The notes: a model not told the origin generated them from the letters alone. A stretch of DNA of 11,355 nt from JAGVPT01 sp963843065 (GCA_963843065.1 CAWJKX010000084.1:1-11355); one strand, 5' to 3'; shown: positions 1 through 7,307, counted from the stretch's first letter. A program made the numbers and translations.

Positions 1-1
1 T

Positions 2-244
2 AAGCTCGACCCGATCGTCGACGGCGCGTTTGCCGGCAAGCCGGAACTGGTCGAGAGCGAGTTCGCCAAGGCCATGGTCGCCGGGACCTATCCCGGCGTC
101 ATCTTCTGCCGAGCAATGTCAGGCTGCATCGCTACACAAATCGGCGCTGGCGCTTGGCGAGGGAACGCCGCTATCGGCTGTGCTCGACGGAGGCTTCCCG
201 AACGCGATCAGAATCACCGCGATAACCCCGCCTATAAGGTATAA
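2..244 (+). CDS. GC-rich open frame at window start, partial, unrecognised
   Basis: A frame open from base 2 to a TAA at 242-244 begins as KLDPIVDGAFAGKPELVESE and has no start inside the window. Up to about base 112 nearly every third codon position is G or C, and the local GC content is far above that of the rest of the window. That looks like coding sequence from a GC-rich genome. After about base 112 the composition stays GC-rich but the translation becomes rich in Arg, Cys and Trp and looks less protein-like, and this part overlaps a minus-strand ORF. No family was recognised. It could be the 3' part of a foreign gene joined here by a chimeric read, or real neighbouring DNA of different origin. 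Only the first ~110 bases are convincing as coding. Confidence 0.25.
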   Translation, partial: KLDPIVDGAFAGKPELVESEFAKAMVAGTYPGVIFCRAMSGCIATQIGAGAWRGNAAIGCARRRLPERDQNHRDNPAYKV

Positions 245-262
245 TCTATTTCTTGTGCTCAT
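119..262 (-). CDS. Small single-pass membrane ORF, possibly the truncated start of an efflux periplasmic adaptor
   Basis: This 47-codon ORF begins MSTRNRLYLIGGVIAVILIA, that is, a short basic N-terminus followed by one hydrophobic segment (about residues 7-22). A Pro/Ser/Ala-rich stretch and a TGA stop follow. A good ribosome site, GGAAGAGG at 279-272, lies 9 nt before the ATG, and the start is 30 nt after the stop of the TolC-like gene on the same strand. In efflux operons the gene after a TetR regulator and an outer-membrane channel is often a membrane-fusion (HlyD/AcrA-type) protein, which starts with just such an N-terminal anchor. The stop after 47 residues falls in the GC-rich segment. 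I therefore infer that the real adaptor gene is cut by a join somewhere around 110-210. The alternative is a genuine small membrane protein. Confidence 0.45.
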   Translation of the reverse strand: MSTRNRLYLIGGVIAVILIAFGKPPSSTADSGVPSPSASADLCSDAA

Positions 263-271
263 GAGTAATAA

Positions 272-279
272 CCTCTTCC
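272..279 (-). promoter_or_regulatory. Ribosome binding site of the small membrane ORF
   Basis: GGAAGAGG on the minus strand, 9 nt from the ATG at 262. It is a strong Shine-Dalgarno match and is the main reason for accepting the short ORF as a real translation start. Confidence 0.5.
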
Positions 280-292
280 GTAGTGATCGTAT

Positions 293-1639
293 CTATTCGC
301 CAATCGCTTTTGTGAGCTGCGCGATGGCGAGTGCGTAGTTGACCAATGATTGAGTTAAATTCAGTTTAGCTTGCAAGAGTTCGACCTCAGCATCACGAAG
401 GTCGGAATTCGCAGCGAGTCCCTGCTTAAATTTGCCGGTCATGATTCTATAATTCTCTTCTGCCTGAGCCACCCCTTGCTCGGAAACCGCCTTGCGTTCC
501 TTAGCCTTTTCTATAGAGAGATAGCATTGCGTCACTTCGAGCGTAACGCCATCCTCGACCATCGATAGTCCTTCTTGCGCCTGTGCCAGCTGTGCCTGCG
601 CCTCTGCAGTCTGATACCCCGTCTGCCCCCAATTCCAAATATCGTATGATAAAGAAAGCGAGACATCCCACGTTCCCTTGAATTCATCGGTGACGGGAAA
701 GTAGCGCATATTCGGGTTGAGATAACTGTAATTCCCAACCAGGTAGATCTGAGGCCACCAACTGCCGCGAGCCGACACAAGGCCGGCCTCTCCCGCTTTC
801 ACACGCGCGTTCATACCGAGAACTTCCGGACGCTTTTCCAGTGCGCGCTTAACCAACGAATCGGCAGTATCCCATGATCTGTCGTTGACCTGGATTGTGG
901 AAGCGAGCACAATCTCCGTGCGCAATGGAAGGCCGAGCGTATTGTTGAGCGCGTACATTGCAAGCTGAACGCCGTTCTCTGCGTCGATCTGACGGACAAG
1001 AGCATCCGAAAGTTGAACCTGCACCTTCATGAGGTCGTTCTTTGTGAGAAATCCCTGCTTCGTCAAATTGTCAGCGTCGGTTACGTGAGTCCTCACCTGG
1101 TCGACATTCTCGTCGACGAACCGTTTGGCCTCAATCGCCTGGTAAAGGGTCCAGTATGCCGCTTCGATGTTAAAGATGATCTCGGCCTTGTCCTTCCGAT
1201 AATCCTGTTCTGTCGCCCGCGCAGTGTAGTCCGCCGCCTCAATGGCTCCTGATATTTTTCGGCCGGTAAAGAGCGGTTGTTGTACTGTAGCCTGTATTGT
1301 ATAGTTGTCAAGTATCGTGGGCGACAACGTCAGCGAGAGGTCAGAAGGGGGAAATCCGGGTCCGAATGAGTTTGCCGGAAGGTTCACCGCCTCCGGCGGC
1401 ACTTCGCTTAGCCTCGTATAGGCGCCGTTGAATTTCAGCGACGGCAGTGCCATGGTATTGGTCGCGGCCGCCCGCGCGGCAGCGGCATCAAGCTTGAACT
1501 GTGATGTATGGAGTGCTTTACTGTTCTCAAGGCCGAGACGGGCCGCCTGCTCAATTGTCAGCGTGAGTTTCTGTTGGGCCCTTGTGCCGAAGGAAAAAAG
1601 AAAAAAGAGCATAACAATTGATAGTGATCTCTGTACCAT
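293..1639 (-). CDS. TolC-family outer membrane efflux protein
   Basis: This 448-residue protein has a cleavable signal peptide (about residues 1-21, hydrophobic core MLFFLFSFG, cleavage near TRAQQ). Two outer-membrane-efflux-protein repeats follow. The first runs from LTIEQAARLGLENSK and includes the typical ATNTMALPSLKFNGAY segment. The second contains NYSYLNPN and the SLSLSYDIWNWGQ strand turn, then long Ala/Gln-rich helices (AEAQAQLAQAQEG and later). The length fits the family (roughly 420-490 aa). In this family three protomers form the outer-membrane beta-barrel and periplasmic alpha-tunnel that export drugs or metabolites with an inner-membrane pump and an adaptor. The start is supported by GAGGAAAC about 5 nt upstream. 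Its stop is 30 nt before the small membrane ORF, and its start is 12 nt after the TetR gene, so the three genes read as one operon. The substrate cannot be told from sequence. Confidence 0.93.
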   Translation of the reverse strand: MVQRSLSIVMLFFLFSFGTRAQQKLTLTIEQAARLGLENSKALHTSQFKLDAAAARAAATNTMALPSLKFNGAYTRLSEVPPEAVNLPANSFGPGFPPSDLSLTLSPTILDNYTIQATVQQPLFTGRKISGAIEAADYTARATEQDYRKDKAEIIFNIEAAYWTLYQAIEAKRFVDENVDQVRTHVTDADNLTKQGFLTKNDLMKVQVQLSDALVRQIDAENGVQLAMYALNNTLGLPLRTEIVLASTIQVNDRSWDTADSLVKRALEKRPEVLGMNARVKAGEAGLVSARGSWWPQIYLVGNYSYLNPNMRYFPVTDEFKGTWDVSLSLSYDIWNWGQTGYQTAEAQAQLAQAQEGLSMVEDGVTLEVTQCYLSIEKAKERKAVSEQGVAQAEENYRIMTGKFKQGLAANSDLRDAEVELLQAKLNLTQSLVNYALAIAQLTKAIGE

Positions 1640-1651
1640 CGTTTCCTCGAA

Positions 1652-2344
1652 TTATAGATGTTTGCTGCTGTGCTCTTCCATGAGAGCCGTGTACTCCAGG
1701 CGTCCTTCCGGAGTGAGAATTGCATCCGTGAGAAGGTGGAATGATGCCTCCAATGTTTTCGTTAAATCAATATTCCTTTCCTTCTTCCAGATCTCGCCTT
1801 CCCGATCAATTCTCGTCATAAGCGTTGTCGCGTTTGACCAGATAATAATAGCCATGTCGACGGGATTGATATCATTCCTGATCTTCTTCTCCCTCATGCC
1901 TCGGTTGAACAGGTCGATGATCTGTTCCCAATTTTTCTGACTCTCAGTCGTGTACGTTCTCCTCATTTCCTCCGAAACCTCTTTATGGACATTAGGACGA
2001 TATGCAGAGTCCAGCATGCGGAAGTAATTTCTCTGTGTGTTGAAGAACTCTATATATGCTCCCTCCATCAGATGGAGAATCTTGACAACTGAGGATTCAC
2101 CGGAAATTATTTCGTTGAACACCGAATAGAGAAGCCGAAGACCTCGCATCATCAGTGCTACATAGATGTCCTCTTTGCTTTCGAAGTAGAGATAAAGAGT
2201 TCCTTTGCTTAATTCTGCGGCCATGGCGATATCATCAACGGTTGCAGTCGTGAGCCCTTTCTCCACAAAAACTCTTTGGGCTGCATCCAGGATTTCCTCT
2301 CTCCTTCGCTCTTTCTCACGTTCTTTACGTTCATGAATGCCCAT
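1652..2344 (-). CDS. TetR/AcrR-family transcriptional regulator
   Basis: This 230-residue protein has an N-terminal TetR DNA-binding domain. The charged helix KEREKERRREEILDAAQRVF (about residues 7-26) is followed by VEKGLTTATVDDIAMAAELS and then SKGTLYLYFESKEDIY, which is the family's helix-turn-helix and its capping Tyr-x-Tyr-Phe motif (about 47-62). The remaining ~165 residues are helical and variable, as expected for a ligand-binding and dimerisation domain. Family members usually repress neighbouring efflux genes and release DNA when bound to a small hydrophobic effector. The gene directly precedes the TolC-like gene with a 12-nt gap, so it is probably co-transcribed. Two 15-bp palindromes between its -10 box and its ATG suggest autoregulation of the whole operon. 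The effector is unknown. Confidence 0.92.
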   Translation of the reverse strand: MGIHERKEREKERRREEILDAAQRVFVEKGLTTATVDDIAMAAELSKGTLYLYFESKEDIYVALMMRGLRLLYSVFNEIISGESSVVKILHLMEGAYIEFFNTQRNYFRMLDSAYRPNVHKEVSEEMRRTYTTESQKNWEQIIDLFNRGMREKKIRNDINPVDMAIIIWSNATTLMTRIDREGEIWKKERNIDLTKTLEASFHLLTDAILTPEGRLEYTALMEEHSSKHL

Positions 2345-2354
2345 AGACTCTCAG

Positions 2355-2369
2355 AGTATAAATTATACT
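2355..2369. promoter_or_regulatory. Perfect 15-bp palindrome upstream of the TetR gene, candidate operator
   Basis: AGTATAAATTATACT is two perfect 7-bp half-sites around one central base, starting 11 bp before the regulator's start codon. It also contains a TATAAT on the minus strand (2367-2362) that could itself act as a -10 element. TetR dimers bind palindromes of about this size and position, so this is a plausible self-operator. The assignment is inferred from position and symmetry. Confidence 0.5.
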
Positions 2370-2373
2370 ATTA

Positions 2374-2388
2374 GTCATTTATTATGAC
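2374..2388. promoter_or_regulatory. Second palindrome, 5-bp arms with 5-bp loop, candidate operator half
   Basis: GTCAT-TTATT-ATGAC lies 4 bp beyond the first palindrome, between the TATAAT at 2397-2392 and the TetR start. Arm sequences differ from those of the first palindrome, so it may be a site for another factor, or the two may act together. AT-rich DNA makes short palindromes fairly likely by chance. Confidence 0.35.
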
Positions 2389-2391
2389 GAT

Positions 2392-2397
2392 ATTATA
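2392..2397 (-). promoter_or_regulatory. Candidate -10 box of the tetR-tolC operon
   Basis: An exact TATAAT on the minus strand, about 48 bp before the TetR ATG, with both palindromes downstream of it. No good TTGACA-like -35 sits at 17-18 bp, so the promoter assignment rests on the -10 and its position. A second TATAAT inside the first palindrome is an alternative. Confidence 0.35.
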
Positions 2398-2914
2398 CGA
2401 AAAAAATTGTAGTTTTGTTGCATAAATTGAGTTAATTTTTTTTCATATTCAGAATCCCACGATCCAGACTCTTTCAATTTTACTCCATAACCGTAGTTTG
2501 CAGGCTGAAAACTCGTTACTGATTGCAATAACGGAAATAAATTGATAATCGACATTTCCGAATAGTCGGGCAATTGTGAAACAAGCTTTTATTTTACGAT
2601 ATGATTTTTTAAAAGACAGCAGGGTCAGAATATGGGCGGGGGCGCTACTCTATAAGCCTGAATTTTGTGCGTTCAGAATATTGTTTCACCATTACCGAAG
2701 CTATAAGAACAAAATTCTTCAGTATCGCCAATCCCTTCTACGTCAGCTTGGTACAGGATCTTCAAATCGGCAATACTGTGAACGTGAATTTGCGTGATGC
2801 GTTTCAGGATTTGCGGTGAGGATTTTCAAGTGTTAAGGCTTCCGAAAAACTTTCTAAGTAATGTCATTCTTCAGAAGTCTCATGGGATGAGTTCCCTTTT
2901 ACCATAGAATTCAA
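2398..2914. other. Intergenic region with a possible gene remnant on the + strand
   Basis: This AT-rich stretch of about 520 bp lies between the TetR promoter and the end of the aldolase gene. One + frame without a clear start is open from 2613 to a TGA at 2817-2819. Its last part reads protein-like (FFSIANPFYVSLVQDLQ, then a short tail ending FQDLR). It could be a decayed 3' gene end or a chance frame. A minus ORF of 63 codons (2382-2573) overlaps the promoter and has no ribosome site. No tRNA, repeat array or convincing hairpin-plus-T-run terminator was seen after the aldolase stop. Confidence 0.4.
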
Positions 2915-3718
2915 TCAACCTTGTCTAAGCCTTGCAAGCACTTTTTCCGTGATCTCCTTAATATCTTGCTCCGAAATATCATTGTTCCGGGAACTTCTTG
3001 ATTCTTTACCTGCACCTGACTGAGATTCGCTCTTTAACATTGGATTTGAGTCGCATGTTGCTATCGGCCCCTGCATACTGAATTTCTTCCGCAGATCCAT
3101 TAAGCGATCTCTTTCATGTTCGGGCAATACGTTCACATTCCCCAGTTGTATCGCCTTCCAGACGATGCTCGCCGTATGCTCAAGTGTTTCCATATTATAG
3201 TAGGCACTTAATAAATCGGGTCCAAGTGTTACCGCTCCGTGATTCGCCATCAAAATAGCGTCTGAAGTTTTTAGGTGTTCTCTCAGCGTCTCCACAAGCT
3301 CCGATGTCGAAGGGAGACCATATTTCGCTATTGGCACGGCGCCAAGAACCATGAGCGCTTCAGGCAATACACATTTATTCAGCGGTATGCCTGCAACGGC
3401 AAAACTCGTTGCATACGGAGGGTGGGCATGAATCACAGACATTACATCTGGCCGCTCTTTATACGCCTCGAGATGCATTTTGATTTCACTCGACGGATGA
3501 TATTTCGAATTTCCCGAGAGCACTTTTCCGGTTTTATCCACTCGTAGTATCATCTCTGCCGTCATGAACCCTTTACTGACGCCATGCGGCGTGGTAAGGA
3601 TTTCATTATCGTTCACCTTGACAGATATATTCCCGTCATTTGAGGCTACATAACCCCGGAGCCATATTCGTCTTCCAATTTCAATAATGAGATTCTTTAA
3701 CTCCCACTCGTTGTTCAT
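2915..3718 (-). CDS. Class II (FucA/AraD-type) aldolase with C-terminal encapsulation-peptide-like tail
   Basis: This 267-residue protein has a class II aldolase/adducin domain over residues ~5-215. The zinc ligands and base of E. coli L-fuculose-1-phosphate aldolase (E73, H92, H94, H155) align with a constant offset of five: E78 in HPSSEIKMH, H97 and H99 in VIHAHPPYATS, H160 in MANHGAV. The phosphate-site Asn-Gly-Asn is in SNDGNIS (27-33). Known members cleave fuculose- or rhamnulose-1-phosphate to DHAP and lactaldehyde; the exact sugar is not decided. The protein is about 50 residues longer than FucA. A Ser/Gly/Asn-rich linker (about 223-246) leads to a terminal amphipathic helix (247-267). 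That is the layout of cargo enzymes of sugar-degrading bacterial microcompartments. GAGG at 3730-3727 sets the start, 8 nt upstream. A partial second copy lies at 11134-11355. Confidence 0.9.
   Translation of the reverse strand: MNNEWELKNLIIEIGRRIWLRGYVASNDGNISVKVNDNEILTTPHGVSKGFMTAEMILRVDKTGKVLSGNSKYHPSSEIKMHLEAYKERPDVMSVIHAHPPYATSFAVAGIPLNKCVLPEALMVLGAVPIAKYGLPSTSELVETLREHLKTSDAILMANHGAVTLGPDLLSAYYNMETLEHTASIVWKAIQLGNVNVLPEHERDRLMDLRKKFSMQGPIATCDSNPMLKSESQSGAGKESRSSRNNDISEQDIKEITEKVLARLRQG
2918..2980 (-). other. Putative microcompartment encapsulation peptide
   Basis: The last 21 codons of the aldolase encode DISEQDIKEITEKVLARLRQ plus a final Gly. Hydrophobic residues I, I, V, L, L recur every three to four positions opposite charged ones, giving an amphipathic helix. 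It is joined to the catalytic domain by a flexible polar linker. This matches the known form of encapsulation peptides, which bind shell proteins or nucleate cargo. The class II aldolase of Planctomycetes/Verrucomicrobia-type fucose/rhamnose compartments is known to carry such a tail. The role here is inferred; no shell gene lies in the window. Confidence 0.65.
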
Positions 3719-3732
3719 AATGACATCCTCAA

Positions 3733-3864
3733 TTAAATTAGTTCTCGTAATAGTTCTTCGTGCGGATTCTTAATTGTCAGATGGCCTGAAAAGCAGGCTG
3801 CACTGCTTAATATGCTCAGGACAACTTTCGCATCGACCTCCAGCACATCACGGTCCCCAATCAT
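3733..3864 (-). CDS. Small unrecognised ORF (43 aa) just upstream of the aldolase
   Basis: The ORF starts MIGDRDVLEVDAKVVLSIL and ends with the acidic, helical HEELLRELI. Its stop is 14 bp before the aldolase ATG, and the aldolase ribosome site lies in that gap, so translation could be coupled. An in-frame TAG five codons before the ATG rules out a longer form from this frame, and the ribosome site for the small ORF itself is weak. The copy in the second arm (10988-11119) keeps the full frame. I saw one difference over 132 bp, a synonymous Leu change. Function is unknown. It could be a small partner or leader peptide of the aldolase, the remnant end of a larger gene, or chance. Confidence 0.4.
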   Translation of the reverse strand: MIGDRDVLEVDAKVVLSILSSAACFSGHLTIKNPHEELLRELI

Positions 3865-4161
3865 GAGATCAAATCTTTTCTAACCAACTGCCATTGCAAC
3901 ATGAACTCTCAAAAGAGCACTTGTGTGTTAGGCAATATACGGTTATACCCCAAATATTGCGACTGAATCATTCGGGTGTATCACAATTCATATTCACACC
4001 TGCACATCCAAAGAGCGGCCATTCATCAAGCTAGGCACTCTTAAACGGATCACCATTTGTGGGAACCGCACTTCTTTTTAATGAACTCACTCCATTTTTA
4101 ACCTTCTTGCCCAACACCGGAATCCGTGAAGAATCCGAACAGCGTCTTGCGCACTTCTGAA

Positions 4162-6757
4162 TCATTTGTACGAGATATTGACTACGTGCACATTCGGCAG
4201 CGACAAATTGAAATCCACGTAGACCGAGCGTTCGATAGTTGAAATCCGGAATGCGGCAGGCATACCGTCAATAGTCACACGGTCCGCAGTCGAAGCACCC
4301 TGAGGCAGCAGAACATGTCCGTGGACTTCATTCCCACTTCCTGTGAGAATCATGTCTATCACTTTTCTATCGGTGTGGTGCAGGTATTCATACGCAACGT
4401 AAGCGTTCGAAGCCGGCAACGCCACTGTCACGCGAGCAGAATCAATGTTTGCAGATGTCCACCGCGGGGAGAGATCCACAGTGCGGTAGGCCAGTCCTTC
4501 ATTTTTAATTCCGGCAAGTCCCTCCACTAATGCGGCCATACCGGTCGCGGCGGCCCAGTTGTCGGGTCCGCCGAAAGACTCCCCTTTCGGCGAAACGTAG
4601 TGCGGACGGTTTGCCAGTGTCACACCGATCACCGCGTAGATTCCCCCTTCCAAAGGAGCATGAAATATCAACTTACTGATTTCCTTGCGAGGGTTCGGAT
4701 TGTCGACAGCAGCCCAGCAAACTCCCACCTTAGGTACTCCGGGGATTGGGCCCCCACCAAGCTACACCGGCTTTCTCATTTTGCAGCGCCGGGAACCACC
4801 AGTTCGTAACCTCTTCCCCTTTGAAAAGGTACCTCGAAGCCTCTGTTCCATCGGCATAGACAAATGTCATGGCGCCAGCAATACGGCTGGGAATATTGTC
4901 GGACGAGGAATGGAGCAGATAAACAGCTGAGGCAGTGTCGTGTACGGAAATTTCCGCCTCTCTGGGAAAACCCGGCTTCGTCGACACGGCTACGACAGCC
5001 CTGCGATGGTTGTCATCCGGATTGATTACGTTGAATTCTATCCCATGAAATACATGACTCCCGGTGGGGAGTCCGCGCATATCGTTGCCAGACGATTGCC
5101 CGGCGTCCATCCACGTGAACACGCCGGCACCCCCTTGATCGCAGAGGTCCATGTTGGCCTGAGAAGAAATATCCACGGATTTGTAATCCGGAGCGGGGGG
5201 ACGAGGAGGGATGGATCGGTATAAGCAAACCAGAGTCGGTTCCCGTACTGCTTCGCCAGATCGAGCATCCGATTCATGATATCGGAAGCATAATCTTCGA
5301 AACCATTTTCATACGCACCTCTTGCCAGTTCCCCCATAGCATGCCCGGCTACACCACCGTTCATGTACCTGCCACTTTGCGTCATGAGTCCGAAGCCCTT
5401 CTCGAAGGGGGGATAGATCCAGTACCATTCTCCCGGGAACCTGGGGGAAGATTTTTCCTCAGGTCGATATATGTGTTGATGATCGCGGCATTCATCGAAT
5501 GAGGCAGTCCGCGGTTGATGGAGTACATGTTCCCCTGTGCGATCTGCGATTTTTCATCCACACCGAGGTTGCGCTTCACACTCGGATCTTCGTCGACAAA
5601 ATGGGTGAAGAACCTGCCGTTCCACGAAAGCGCAACCAGGCGCTCCAGAATCCTTTTCCCCCTTTCCCTATAGACGGCCGCATGTTCTGTATGCCCAGCA
5701 TGTTCGAACATCTCTGACAGTTGATTGCAGGCTTCGTAGTACCCCGTGTTGTCGCCGAAAAAAATACCGAACTTTGTTTTGCCGGGGACCAGAACCATTG
5801 TGGGACTCAACGGGGCGGTAGGTGTGTATTCATCGTCCACTTGGAAATCCCACGAATCAATGCAGTACGGACGTTTGAGAAGTTGAAATCGCCTTGACCA
5901 GCGAAGAGAGTCCGTCACACTGTAGTCAAGTGCCCGGGCTGCACAGTCAAGATTCTTCTCCATCCAGTCATTGTCGCCGCTCGCCTTCCAGTACCTCATA
6001 CATCATGTTCACATAATTGTACTCGACGTGATTCTCCACGGGCTGCCGGACGAACCAAGCGTCCCTGTCGCGCCGGAAGTACCCGAGCGGAGTGTATGCA
6101 GTTTCAAAGTAGTGAGAGTCGCCATCGCCCGTATTGACGAAGCTCCAGATCATGCCGTCAGGTTTCTGCGTGAGCCGGAGCAGATCTACAAGGTCGCCGC
6201 CGTACGGGCTGAAATACTTCATCCCCTTCATGGTGTTGTTGTTGTCCAGAACCCAGTTGACGAAGTACCTGTACGCTCTGCCGTTCCAAGTGATCTCTTG
6301 ATACCCGCCTGGAGAGTCTGCGATCATACCATTGTAGAGCAGTCTGAATAACTCGCTGATTCTGCCGCCGTCTGCGATGTCGCTCTTAGCTTCAACGCGA
6401 AAATAGGCTCGAGCGGCTGTGTCTCCTTTCCTATCGATAAACGCCACCGTATGCATGCCCAGCGCACCTCCCGTGCGGATAGTCGCCTTTTCGGCTGATG
6501 GTATCCGGAGATAGGTACGTCCCTCTCCATCCTTCACTATTATCGTACCACCGGGTTGGCTGATGATAGTGATTTGTTCCAACGGCTGAACCGACGACAC
6601 TCCTTGCACGACCGATAAGCTTGCAATCGTTTGTGAAAGCGCCGAAGAAGTAATTATCCGAGGATTGAAATAAAGCCCCAACAGTACCAATGATGCCTGT
6701 AAATATTTTTGCCAGAACCGGTATTCCCTTCTGTGTGGAGTTGCTCATAATTCTCAT
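4162..6757 (-). pseudogene. Exported six-hairpin-type glycoside hydrolase, left copy, frameshifted
   Basis: The reconstructed protein is about 860 residues. It has an N-terminal hydrophobic export signal (LAKIFTGII...), a beta-sandwich-like stretch around PLEQITIISQPGGTIIVKDG, a central helical region typical of (alpha/alpha)6 six-hairpin glycosidases, and a C-terminal beta-rich part ending NVHVVNISYK. Central motifs include RQPVENHVEYNYVNMMYEYW, YCIDSWDFQVDDEYTP and EKGFGTHDAKWQYMNGG; acidic residues in the first two are candidate catalytic ones. The exact GH family and substrate are not recognised. Frame breaks are seen near 6645-6690, 5994 (extra base), 5432, 5390, 5368, 5216 and 4738. The right copy is intact at the ones from 5994 to 5216. 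The start MRIMSNST at 6757 is preferred because the upstream ATG at 6805 is absent in the other copy. The lesions may be sequencing errors in one functional gene. Confidence 0.7.
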
Positions 6758-6983
6758 TTCGATCTTGTGAAAAGAAAATTGTTCATTTATCAGTTTACGT
6801 GCCATGGTAAAGTTAGCAAATTTATGCAGGCATTGGCAAGCGCGGGGAGTAAATAAAATATTTATCTTTGGGTTATCTTTAGGTTAACAAACTTGACCGG
6901 CCTGATTTAGAATGCCTTTTGGGGTAATGAGACTACTGACAGAATTGTGGCGGGATACCCTGCTTGCGGCCACAACTTTAGCT

Positions 6984-6996
6984 GGTAACGGTTGCC
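6984..6996. promoter_or_regulatory. Imperfect 13-bp palindrome, possible regulator site
   Basis: GGTAACGGTTGCC reads as GGYAAC-S-GTTRCC, with five of six pairs matching around the centre. The AACGGTT core recalls operators of sugar-responsive LacI-type repressors, which often control glycan-degradation genes, but no such regulator is in the window. The copy in the right arm is at 7864-7876. Confidence 0.25.
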
Positions 6997-7307
6997 GTCA
7001 TTTTCGAGGTATTTGGGGTTGAGAAGAGAGCAAAAAAGCAAAAGTAATTCCTTTCGCTGAATGAACCTCGATAAAGAGCAACGGGTTCATCACAAAACCT
7101 GTTTATTCCTTAGTTTCGTGATGATTCGGAAAAGTGAGCATCCGTGAATCTTCATATGGGCGCCCCAATGTGGAATCCTTATTTCTCCTCTTGCGAATAG
7201 GCCCTTTCTTTTTTAGATTTGAACCACATTATTTGTTCGCTCACGAAGCATAATTGCAGCTGACGGATTACACATTTAATAATTCTCAACCCATTTAGTA
7301 TACAAAG

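Noticed and set aside
1428..1940. 170-codon + strand ORF across the tolC/tetR junction
   Set aside because: It is antisense to two well-supported genes, and its Ser/Arg-rich composition is typical of a shadow frame.
2382..2573. Minus-strand ORF of 63 codons
   Set aside because: It overlaps the TetR promoter region, has no ribosome site and no recognisable motif.
2820..2914. Rho-independent terminator after the aldolase
   Set aside because: Only a 4-bp stem (CTTC/GAAG) was seen, with no following T run on the minus strand.
5971..6351. 126-codon + strand ORF opposite the hydrolase (and its mirror at 8508-8831)
   Set aside because: It is an antisense shadow of the hydrolase frame, and its conservation in both arms follows from the duplication.
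6805..6805. Upstream ATG (MARKLINEQ...) as the hydrolase start
   Set aside because: The corresponding codon in the right arm is ATA, and the stretch before MRIMSNST is not export-signal-like, so the start at 6757 is preferred.
6427..6834. Diversity-generating retroelement variable region
   Set aside because: Changes include many C/T differences and are not limited to adenine positions. The patch lies at the N-terminus, and no template repeat or reverse transcriptase is present.
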